From NCBI GenBank assembly GCA_947501475.1, contig CANMWA010000002.1:124001-188000 (forward strand): DNA of 64,000 nt, read 5' to 3'. Of this stretch, positions 8,743 through 15,996 are shown in pieces (the stretch's first letter is position 1; each line of letters opens with the position of its first letter). The notes beneath the pieces are model-generated. The model saw only the letters and a list, made by a program, of their open reading frames with translations. It was not told the DNA's origin and searched no databases. The translations under genes and the position numbers were made by a program. Source of the stretch: an uncultured Aquimarina sp. Its GTDB lineage: Bacteria; Bacteroidota; Bacteroidia; Flavobacteriales; Flavobacteriaceae.

Positions 8743-9405
8743 TCATTTTTTGTTTTGTTTCACATATTTAATCACTGCATCGGGCACTTCAACTCCTTCA
8801 AATAAATCCTTATCAGAAATCGCTTCAAAAGCAACTTGTTTTATAGGTACAACTCCAGCCCAGTATGGTTTATCATAATCTTCGGCTTCATCAACCACTC
8901 CTTCTGCTCTAATTTTTGCCGAAGCAGTATCTATTGTAATCTCTAATACTAAAGTAGCATTAAATTCTTTTTTATTAGGATGTCTTATATTATCCCAATG
9001 ACCAGGAATCATATGATTAAGAATACATTCTAAAGCGTTCATCTTTTCTTTGGGATCTTCAATTTTTTTTACTGTTCCAAAAATAGCTGCCGATCGATAG
9101 TTTGCAGAATGATGAAATGCTGATCTTGCTAATACTAATCCGTCTAAATGTGTTACTGTAACACAAACTTTTCCTTCTTTAAGCAAACCAAGCATCATCC
9201 TGTTTTTTAATGATCCGTGAATATAAATTTTATCATCTTTTCTTCCGTATGCTGTAGGGATAACGATAGCTTGATTGTTCCAAACATAACTTACATGGCA
9301 TAAAAACGCATCATCAAGAATCTCGTTTATTGTTTTTACATCATAACTTGCTCTTTTAGGACCTCTAACTACCTTGTTTAGTTCTGTAATTGAATATTCT
9401 GCCAT
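8743..9405 (-). CDS. Pyridoxamine 5'-phosphate oxidase-family (FMN split-barrel) protein
   Basis: 220 residues of the flavin-nucleotide-binding split-barrel type: IPTAYGRKDDKIYIHGS and VCVTVTHLDGLVLARSAFHHS are the core strands and flavin-contacting segments, and YRSAAIFG follows. Members include PNP-oxidase-like and haem- or nitroimidazole-reducing enzymes; this one is too divergent from PdxH to be called the vitamin B6 oxidase. It heads a three-gene minus operon and faces a MocR/PdxR-type regulator across 82 bases. That arrangement, with the direct repeat in between, suggests that the regulator controls this operon, perhaps in response to a B6 vitamer or amine. Confidence 0.87.
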   Translation of the reverse strand: MAEYSITELNKVVRGPKRASYDVKTINEILDDAFLCHVSYVWNNQAIVIPTAYGRKDDKIYIHGSLKNRMMLGLLKEGKVCVTVTHLDGLVLARSAFHHSANYRSAAIFGTVKKIEDPKEKMNALECILNHMIPGHWDNIRHPNKKEFNATLVLEITIDTASAKIRAEGVVDEAEDYDKPYWAGVVPIKQVAFEAISDKDLFEGVEVPDAVIKYVKQNKK

Positions 9406-9424
9406 AATAATTTTATTTTCTATT

Positions 9425-9432
9425 CAAAAATA
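9425..9432 (-). promoter_or_regulatory. Probable -7 element of the split-barrel/DUF1272/GNAT operon
   Basis: Minus-strand TATTTTTG fits TAnnTTTG and lies 19 bases before the ATG at 9405. The -33 position falls at about 9453-9456, inside the first copy of the direct repeat (9452-9464), where no good TTG is found. A weak -33 covered by an activator site would fit activation by the divergent regulator. Confidence 0.45.
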
Positions 9433-9451
9433 ATAGTTTTATGGGGTGCTG

Positions 9452-9487
9452 TAATAATCCAGTTTTAAAAAACCTAATAGTCCAGTT
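9452..9487. promoter_or_regulatory. Direct-repeat operator between the MocR-type regulator and its divergent operon
   Basis: TAATAATCCAGTT (9452-9464) and TAATAGTCCAGTT (9475-9487) match at 12 of 13 positions, with starts 23 bases apart (about two helical turns, same face). Direct repeats are the known operator form for MocR/GabR/PdxR regulators. Copy 1 covers the -33 region of the minus operon; copy 2 abuts the start codon of the regulator gene. Binding could activate the operon and repress the regulator gene. Confidence 0.55.
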
Positions 9488-10969
9488 ATGTTTCCTTTTA
9501 AAAATAATATTACCCTAAATCGTAATTTAAGCAGAAAGTTATATCTTCAATTATGTGATCAGATCATAGGGTTTATAAAATCTGGAAAATTACCACCTTC
9601 AGCAAAATTACCAGGATCCAGGACTCTTGCTGAAGAATTAAGTATTCATCGCAAAACAGTAATTGCTGCATACGATGAGCTTATCGCGCAAGGTTGGATA
9701 AAAACATTACCGGCTAGAGGTACTTTTGTAACCAGTACGCTGCCAATTATTAATCCAAAGAAGATAAATACTGCTTTTTCTCAAAATAAAAGAAGCAATA
9801 CCAGTAATTTTTCATTTTTTTCAAGACCTCGTTTACTTCGTAAATCTATCATAAATATGAATTCAAATACACTTAAGATAGATGATGGCGTTCCTGATAA
9901 TCGACTAGCGCCATTTGAGGAAATAGCAAAAATGTACCGAAATATCGCCAAAAAAAAACATCATAAAAGCTTATTGGGTTATAATTCTATATACGGAAAT
10001 CAAGAGTTAAGAGAAACATTAGCAACCTATTTAAATCAAACTCGAGGGCTACCTATTTCTAAAGACAATATTTTAATTACTCGTGGAAGTCAAATGGGAA
10101 TTTACTTAACAAGCCAAATATTACTTCAGAAAAAAAAGATAATTATTGTTGGTGCTACCAACTATATGACAGCAGATAACACTTTTGAAGAAGCCGGGGG
10201 AATACTAGAACGAGTACCGGTAGATCAACATGGATTAGATACTAGCGCTATTGAAAAACTATGCAAGACAAAAGAAATAAAAGCAGTATATGTAACCTCT
10301 CATCACCATCATCCTACTACGGTCACACTTTCTGCAGAAAGACGAATGCATTTACTTCTATTAGCACAACAATACAAGTTTGCGATTATTGAAGATGACT
10401 ATGATTATGATTTTCATTATAGCAATGCTCCAATATTACCATTAGCTAGCAATGATTATAATGGAAATGTGATTTATATTGGTGGGTTTACCAAGATTAT
10501 AGCTCCTGTAATGCGTATTGGATATTTAATCGCTCCAAAAGACTTTGTAGATGAAGCTGCGAGATTAAGACGTATTATAGATAGACAAGGTGATAATTTA
10601 TTAGAACAAACATTAGCACGAATGATTACTAATGGGGATGTACAAAGGCATTGCAACAAAGTCTTAAAAATCTACAAATCAAGGCGCGATCTTTTCTGTA
10701 AACTACTTAAAGATAAGCTTGATGATTATTTTGATTTTGAAGTACCCAAAGGTGGTATGGCAGTATGGGTTAAACTCAACAAAAAATACAGTTGGGATGA
10801 CGTTGTTATAAAAGCACAAGAAACAAACTTAGTGTTAAATCATGAATGGAAGCGATATGACAATGACAGCTCTGGTCATAATGGAATCAGGATAGGTTTT
10901 GCCTCTTTAAATGAAGATGAAATTCATGAGATTATAGATCGATTAGCCACAGTTTTTAAAAAATTATAG
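9488..10969 (+). CDS. MocR/PdxR-type transcription regulator (GntR wHTH fused to aminotransferase fold)
   Basis: 493 residues. The N-terminal GntR winged helix (about 12-82) includes the motif GSRTLAEELSIHRKTVIAAY and wing ARGTFVTS. From about 120 on it is an inactive-type class I aminotransferase domain that binds PLP: the lysine that holds PLP is K336 in GGFTKIIAPVMRIGY, and EDDYDYDFHY precedes it. MocR proteins sense PLP or an amine adduct of it and control nearby genes. The neighbour it faces is an FMN split-barrel operon, and a 13-base direct repeat lies between. The name pdxR is used for members controlling pdxST; that target is not here, so I leave the symbol blank. Confidence 0.9.
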   Translation: MFPFKNNITLNRNLSRKLYLQLCDQIIGFIKSGKLPPSAKLPGSRTLAEELSIHRKTVIAAYDELIAQGWIKTLPARGTFVTSTLPIINPKKINTAFSQNKRSNTSNFSFFSRPRLLRKSIINMNSNTLKIDDGVPDNRLAPFEEIAKMYRNIAKKKHHKSLLGYNSIYGNQELRETLATYLNQTRGLPISKDNILITRGSQMGIYLTSQILLQKKKIIIVGATNYMTADNTFEEAGGILERVPVDQHGLDTSAIEKLCKTKEIKAVYVTSHHHHPTTVTLSAERRMHLLLLAQQYKFAIIEDDYDYDFHYSNAPILPLASNDYNGNVIYIGGFTKIIAPVMRIGYLIAPKDFVDEAARLRRIIDRQGDNLLEQTLARMITNGDVQRHCNKVLKIYKSRRDLFCKLLKDKLDDYFDFEVPKGGMAVWVKLNKKYSWDDVVIKAQETNLVLNHEWKRYDNDSSGHNGIRIGFASLNEDEIHEIIDRLATVFKKL

Positions 10970-11012
10970 TCAAGATAAGATCGTAAGAAACCACATACAT
11001 TATCGATTACTT

Positions 11013-11615
11013 TTATTCATAAAATCGTATTATCTTTCCATTAGTTTTTCCTTGAACGCTCCTTGCATATGCGTTAACAACTTTAGCCATTGAAACTGGA
11101 TTATGCCCAGGAAAATAGTCTTTATATTTCTCATAAGCATCCTCTACCATACCTAAAGAAACAACATTCACCCTAATTCCATTCTCTACTTCTAAAGCTA
11201 CAGCTTGAACAAAGCTATGAATCCCTCCATTTACCATTGCAGCACTTGTTGTTTTTACCACGGGATCATCTGCCAAAATACCTGTAGATAACGTTATCGA
11301 ACCATTTGGACTGAGATAATCTTGACCTATTCTTACAAGATTAACTTGGCCCATTAATTTACTTTTTAATCCAATATAATAATCTTCTTCGGTTAGGTCC
11401 TTAAAGTTGGCCCATTTAGCCTCGCCAGCTATACATACTATTGCATCAACCTTACCAATATTTTTAAACATCGATTGTATAGAATTACTATCTGCAATAT
11501 CGACAGTAATATCACCACTAGTTCTACCAGCGATTATGACTTCATTATTTTCAGCAAAGTATGAAGTAACCCTTCTTCCGATAGTTCCATTACCTCCTAT
11601 TATAAGTATTTTCAT
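11013..11615 (-). CDS. Short-chain dehydrogenase/reductase-family protein
   Basis: 200 residues, at the short end for the family. The N terminus MKILIIGGNGTIGRRV is the NAD(P)-binding glycine motif, and NGSITLSTGILADDP holds the strand with the catalytic-type serine. The usual YxxxK motif is not obvious: the equivalent stretch is TTSAAMVNGGIHSFVQAV, which lacks Tyr and Lys. This is seen in short atypical SDR proteins and leaves catalysis in doubt. The ATG at 11615 follows the gap behind the pentapeptide gene; substrate unknown. It converges with the MocR-type gene. Confidence 0.82.
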   Translation of the reverse strand: MKILIIGGNGTIGRRVTSYFAENNEVIIAGRTSGDITVDIADSNSIQSMFKNIGKVDAIVCIAGEAKWANFKDLTEEDYYIGLKSKLMGQVNLVRIGQDYLSPNGSITLSTGILADDPVVKTTSAAMVNGGIHSFVQAVALEVENGIRVNVVSLGMVEDAYEKYKDYFPGHNPVSMAKVVNAYARSVQGKTNGKIIRFYE

Positions 11616-11682
11616 TATATGTTTTATTAGTTGATTCTACTTCAATATAATAATTTAAAATACATTTCATTTTTCACAAGCA

Positions 11683-12252
11683 CTACTCTACTTTCAAATC
11701 ATATTTTGATAACAACCCCATAAGACCAGACTTGCTAAATTTTGCTTTCTTAAGCACGGTAGATTCTGGATCAATTATAAAACCCTTTGCTGTTCTGAAA
11801 TCTGTTTTTTCAGCATTGGCACCTTCAAAAATAGCATTAATAAGATCGCAATTATTAAATACAGATCCTATAAGATCTGCTTTGGTAAAATCTACTTCTT
11901 TTAAACTGCAATCATCAAATACCGTATTTTTTATCGAGAAACCATAAAACGAAGCGTAATCCATAATACAATGATCAAATTTAACTGCAAACATGAAATC
12001 ATTGCTCTTACTAAAATCAATGCCCAACATTTTACATGCTATAAAAACCACATCTTGAAATGAAGTTTCTTTCATCATTACCGATCCAAAATTGCAGGTA
12101 TCAAATTTGCATTCTAAAAATGTAACTACAGACATATCGGTTTCTGTAAAATCACAATTTACAAACGTACAATTATCATATTCTCTTGACGGTAGTTTTT
12201 TATGAGAGAAATTGAGATTTTCAAAAGTTTGATCAAGGGTTGGGCTACTCAT
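11683..12252 (-). CDS. Pentapeptide-repeat protein
   Basis: 189 residues from the ATG at 12252; an upstream in-frame TTG at 12276 is less likely. From about residue 20 to 165 the sequence is a run of A(D/N)LXX-type pentapeptides (CTFVNCDFTETDMS, VTFLECKFDTCNF, NAIFEGANAEKTDFR), predicting a right-handed quadrilateral beta-helix. Cysteine is common at the core positions. Some such proteins mimic DNA and protect gyrase from quinolones (Qnr, MfpA), but most have unknown roles and nothing here marks it as a Qnr. No signal peptide is visible, so it is cytoplasmic. Confidence 0.87.
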   Translation of the reverse strand: MSSPTLDQTFENLNFSHKKLPSREYDNCTFVNCDFTETDMSVVTFLECKFDTCNFGSVMMKETSFQDVVFIACKMLGIDFSKSNDFMFAVKFDHCIMDYASFYGFSIKNTVFDDCSLKEVDFTKADLIGSVFNNCDLINAIFEGANAEKTDFRTAKGFIIDPESTVLKKAKFSKSGLMGLLSKYDLKVE

Positions 12253-12306
12253 TATAAAATTAATTTTTGGAATCAATTCTGCTTCTCTTGTGAGGTAGGG
12301 TTTATT

Positions 12307-12684
12307 TTATTGTATTCTCCACGGTGGGTTCTTTCTATTATCTCCTGCAAAATATAAGACGATTTGATTACCATCTGGATCTTTAAGTCTAGCTTCACGC
12401 CAAAGCCATTGTTGATCGGTTGGTAGTTGGTCAAATTCAACTCCTTCTGCTATTAAACGATTCACGTGTTTATCTAATTCCTTAGTTTCAAAATACACAT
12501 ATACTCCCGCGCCTTGAGGTAATTCTTCTACCAGATGAATCGAAAACGTAGCATTACCTTCTAGACATTCAAACCGCGCATAATGCGGTAAAGCTTTTAC
12601 AATCAATCGCAACCCTAATTTCTCATAAAAAGAAATAGAATGATTTATATTGATTGAAGGTACTGTGACTTGATTTAAATTCAT
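12307..12684 (-). CDS. VOC/glyoxalase-fold protein
   Basis: 125 residues. The opening MNLNQVTVPSININHSISFYEKLGLRLI pattern (here in part as VPSININHSISFYEKLG) and the closing RLKDPDGNQIVLYFAG are diagnostic of the vicinal oxygen chelate fold, a single betaalphabetabetabeta pair likely to dimerise. The usual first metal histidine after the initial strand is replaced (QVTVPS), so metal binding is uncertain; E/D residues near the C terminus remain. The start codon directly follows the stop codon of proline dehydrogenase (TAGATG), so the two are co-translated. Function unknown. Confidence 0.85.
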   Translation of the reverse strand: MNLNQVTVPSININHSISFYEKLGLRLIVKALPHYARFECLEGNATFSIHLVEELPQGAGVYVYFETKELDKHVNRLIAEGVEFDQLPTDQQWLWREARLKDPDGNQIVLYFAGDNRKNPPWRIQ

Positions 12685-13857
12685 CTATAATTTTCTACGT
12701 TTCTTTTCCTGAGATAGCAAGTTTAATTCTCTACTAGTTTGCCCCGCTACCGAGGTATTTTCTTCTGCTCTACGAATAAGATACGGCATAACATCACGCA
12801 CAGGACCAAAAGGAAGGTATTTTGCTACATTATATCCTTCATTCGCAATATTAAAACTAATATGATCGCTCATTCCAAATAATTGTCCAAACCAAACTCT
12901 TGGGTCATTACAAGCGATACCTAATTGATTCATTTTTTGCATAGCCAAGTAACTACTTTCTTCATTATGGGTTCCAATAAAAACTGAAATATCTTCTAAA
13001 TGCTCTAGAATATAGTTCATCGTAGTATTAAAATTCTGATCGGTATCTTTCTTGTCTTTACAAATAGGTGTTGGATATCCTTTTTCTTGTGCTCTATCAT
13101 TTTCTTTCTCCATATAAGCTCCACGAACAATTTTCATTCCTATCTTAAAATCATATACTCTTGCTTCTTCATGCAAGCGCTTCAAGTAATCCAAGCGATC
13201 ATGTCTATAAAGCTGTAAAGTATTATAAACAATCGCCTTTTTTTTATTGTATTTTCGCATCATTTTTGCTACCAAATCATCAGCAGCATCTTGCATCCAG
13301 CTTTCTTCTCCATCAATTAGCACAGCAACATCACACTCATATGCTTTTTTACACACGATATCAAAACGCTCTTCGATACGTTCCCATTCTTTTTCTTCTT
13401 CTGAAGTCAGAGAAACACCTTCGGTTTTCTTTTGCCAAATTAAAAATCGCCCTAAACCAGTAGGTTTAAAAACGCTAAATGGCATAGCATCTTTTTGATC
13501 AGCAAACTCAAGTAATTTTATTGTTTTATGTAAAACTGAATCAAACTGAGCTTCTTCTTCTTTTCCTTCAACAGAATAATCTAAAACAGAACATACTCCT
13601 TTGGTAAACATTTTGTCTACCACCGGTAAGCAATCTTCTTCACTAACCCCACCACAAAAATGATCAAATACCGTTGCGCGAATTAATCCTTGCACTGGTA
13701 AATGTGCTTTGATTGCAAAATTAGTAACTGCAGTTCCTATACGAACTAAAGGTTCGTTTGCAATCATCTTGAATAAAAAATATGCTCTTTCGAGTTCAGA
13801 ATCACTCTTAAGAGCGAATGCTGTTTTAGTGTTATCAAATAAGTTATTTTGCCCCAT
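12685..13857 (-). CDS. Proline dehydrogenase
   Basis: 390 residues, a stand-alone ProDH of the Bacteroidota type (the P5C dehydrogenase half is separate). Visible parts include YDFKIGMKIVRGAYMEKEN (the RGAY substrate motif), SVFIGTHNEES, WFGQLFGMSDHISFN (the FGQL-MSD segment) and the C-terminal LPFGPVRDVMPYLIRRAEEN, where paired arginines bind the proline carboxylate. The enzyme oxidises proline to P5C with FAD, feeding electrons to quinone at the inner membrane face. The VOC gene follows without a gap. It is divergent from aroB with 167 bases between them. Confidence 0.93.
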   Translation of the reverse strand: MGQNNLFDNTKTAFALKSDSELERAYFLFKMIANEPLVRIGTAVTNFAIKAHLPVQGLIRATVFDHFCGGVSEEDCLPVVDKMFTKGVCSVLDYSVEGKEEEAQFDSVLHKTIKLLEFADQKDAMPFSVFKPTGLGRFLIWQKKTEGVSLTSEEEKEWERIEERFDIVCKKAYECDVAVLIDGEESWMQDAADDLVAKMMRKYNKKKAIVYNTLQLYRHDRLDYLKRLHEEARVYDFKIGMKIVRGAYMEKENDRAQEKGYPTPICKDKKDTDQNFNTTMNYILEHLEDISVFIGTHNEESSYLAMQKMNQLGIACNDPRVWFGQLFGMSDHISFNIANEGYNVAKYLPFGPVRDVMPYLIRRAEENTSVAGQTSRELNLLSQEKKRRKL

Positions 13858-14024
13858 TAATAAGTTACTTTAAGAATCTTCAGTTTTAATGATGTATTCA
13901 TAAAAATATGATCAATTTTAATAAATACTTTGTGTTTATTTTACGATATCTGCAAATATAGAACTTGCGGGTTTATTTTATTACAAATTCTACTTAATTT
14001 CGCCACACTTTAATTCATCATACT

Positions 14025-15095
14025 ATGAAGCCCATCGTTTCAAAAGATTCTATTGTATATTTTGGTCAGGATAGCTACAATGCTCTTAATTCTTACTTAG
14101 AAAAGGCCAATCATTCTAAAATATTCATTCTTGTAGATAGCAATACACATGAGTTTTGCTTGTCTCAGTTTATGAGTAGCATTAAAGGAGAATATGATAT
14201 CGAAGTTATAGAAATAGAACCAGGAGAAGCCCACAAAAATATTGAAACCTGTAGTGGCATCTGGAATGTATTATCAGAATTAGGAGCCGATCGTAAAAGC
14301 TTACTAATTAATCTTGGTGGCGGTGTTGTTACCGATCTAGGCGGGTTTATAGCATGCACATATAAAAGAGGGATTAACTATATTAATGTACCTACTACCC
14401 TATTGGCTATGGTAGATGCATCGGTAGGTGGCAAAACAGGCGTTGATCTGGGAAATCTAAAAAACATGGTGGGTGTCATTAGTGAATCTGAAATGGTTTT
14501 GGTAGATACCGAATACTTAAGTACATTACCCGTAAACCAAATGTGCAGTGGTTTTGCCGAAATGCTAAAACATGGACTTATACAAGATCGCCAATACTGG
14601 GAAAAACTGAGTGATCTTTCTCAATTAAATTTTGAAGATTTAGATCAAATGATTTATGATTCTGTAGTGATCAAAAACGATATTGTTTTTGAAGATCCAA
14701 CAGAGCAAAATATAAGGAAATATCTCAACTTTGGACATACATTAGGTCATGCCATAGAATCTTTTTATTTAACTCACCCCAATGAACCAGCACTCTTACA
14801 CGGAGAAGCTATTGCTATCGGAATGATCATGGAGGCTTATATCTCATCAGAACTATTGTCTTTAACACCCCAAGACTTAGAGCATATAAGTGATGTACTC
14901 TTAGCAACATTTCCCAAAGTAACTATCGACGCAAAGGATTATCAAGAAATTATGAATCTATTGATTTATGACAAAAAGAATGAAAACGGTAATATTCTTT
15001 TTGTTTTATTAAATACTATCGGAGAAGCAAAATATAACTGTAAAGCATCTGATGAATTGATTCTAAAATCGTTTGAATATTATAACTCACTGTAA
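14025..15095 (+). CDS. aroB: 3-dehydroquinate synthase
   Basis: 356 residues. The NAD-binding segment LGGGVVTDLGGFIACTYKRG, the DASVGGKTGVDLGNLKN motif with substrate-binding lysines, and the zinc ligands (glutamate in GFAEMLKHG, histidines in FGHTLGHAIE and LLHGEAIAIGM) are all present. The enzyme turns DAHP into 3-dehydroquinate, step two of the shikimate pathway, in the cytoplasm. The ATG at 14025 is supported by the normal N-terminal length. No other shikimate gene is adjacent. Confidence 0.95.
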   Translation: MKPIVSKDSIVYFGQDSYNALNSYLEKANHSKIFILVDSNTHEFCLSQFMSSIKGEYDIEVIEIEPGEAHKNIETCSGIWNVLSELGADRKSLLINLGGGVVTDLGGFIACTYKRGINYINVPTTLLAMVDASVGGKTGVDLGNLKNMVGVISESEMVLVDTEYLSTLPVNQMCSGFAEMLKHGLIQDRQYWEKLSDLSQLNFEDLDQMIYDSVVIKNDIVFEDPTEQNIRKYLNFGHTLGHAIESFYLTHPNEPALLHGEAIAIGMIMEAYISSELLSLTPQDLEHISDVLLATFPKVTIDAKDYQEIMNLLIYDKKNENGNILFVLLNTIGEAKYNCKASDELILKSFEYYNSL

Positions 15096-15194
15096 TTCAA
15101 TTGTTCTTTACCAACAAAAGATTACAATAGTTTAAACTCTGGATAATATATTGTATAACTTTAGTCAACAAATTAACTCTCAAAACGTATCACC

Positions 15195-15908
15195 TTGAAA
15201 AAGAAATTATTAAAAATCCTTAAGATATTAGTGTTAAGCATTTTTGCCTTAATCATTATCGCAATAGCTACGCTATATTTTTCATTAAACGAAAAACTCC
15301 CCGAAGGGATCTCTGGAGCCGAAGCAGATAGTTTTGCCTTAAACATACAGCAAGCTGTTAAACATGACCTCTATCAGGACACTGATTATATAAAGTGGTC
15401 GTTCAGAAACAAAAATCATTATTTTTGGAACAAACGACAAGGCTCTGTAGATGTACAATGGGATACTCATAAAGTACAATTAAACCTTGATAAACCACAT
15501 AAAAGCTTCGTAAAAGAAAACGAGAATATTTCTGAAGAAGAAAAGCAAAAACTTATTGAAACAGCTTTTTCTAATTTTAACAATGATTCTTTTTGGATAG
15601 TTGCTCCACACAAATTATTTGACAAAGGAGTTACACGAGAGTTGGTCACACTCGATGATAATTCTAAAGGCTTATTAGTAAAATATAGTTCTGGTGGCAC
15701 AACACCTGGAGATACTTATCTCTGGAAGGTAGATGAAAATTACCTCCCCACGAGTTATAAAATGTGGGTATCTATTATCCCAATTGGTGGTATTGAAGCT
15801 ACCTGGGCTGGATGGGTAACTACAAAAAGTGGCGCCTATTTATCTCAAGAACATAAACTTTTAGGGTTTGGGATTCCTATTTCAAACCTAAAGGCTTGGA
15901 ATGAATAA
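15195..15908 (+). CDS. Unrecognised membrane-anchored protein
   Basis: 237 residues, using a TTG start at 15195 because no ATG is available before the transmembrane segment. A lysine-rich N terminus (KKKLLKILKI) leads into one hydrophobic helix (about 10-32), then a domain with many Trp, Tyr and Phe residues probably in the periplasm. No known catalytic motif is seen; WKVDENYLPTSYKMW and TWAGWV suggest a beta-rich fold like those of proteins measuring lipids or sugars, which is speculation. It follows aroB by 99 bases and ends at a shared bidirectional terminator with the M12B peptidase gene. Confidence 0.75.
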   Translation: MKKKLLKILKILVLSIFALIIIAIATLYFSLNEKLPEGISGAEADSFALNIQQAVKHDLYQDTDYIKWSFRNKNHYFWNKRQGSVDVQWDTHKVQLNLDKPHKSFVKENENISEEEKQKLIETAFSNFNNDSFWIVAPHKLFDKGVTRELVTLDDNSKGLLVKYSSGGTTPGDTYLWKVDENYLPTSYKMWVSIIPIGGIEATWAGWVTTKSGAYLSQEHKLLGFGIPISNLKAWNE

Positions 15909-15942
15909 ATTTCTCCGGAGTAAGCCTTAAGATTGTCCAAAA

Positions 15943-15976
15943 AAAAGCCCTGAAACAAATATGTTTCAGGGCTTTT
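15943..15976. terminator. Bidirectional rho-independent terminator
   Basis: Arms AAAAGCCCTGAAACA (15943-15957) and TGTTTCAGGGCTTTT (15962-15976) around a 4-base loop, A-rich before and T-rich after, between the converging genes ending at 15908 and 15997. Confidence 0.9.
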
Positions 15977-15996
15977 AATTATGATTTACTTTTGTA

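Noticed and set aside
12685..13857. PutA-type bifunctional enzyme
   Set aside because: The gene ends after the ProDH domain; the next gene is a VOC protein, not P5C dehydrogenase.
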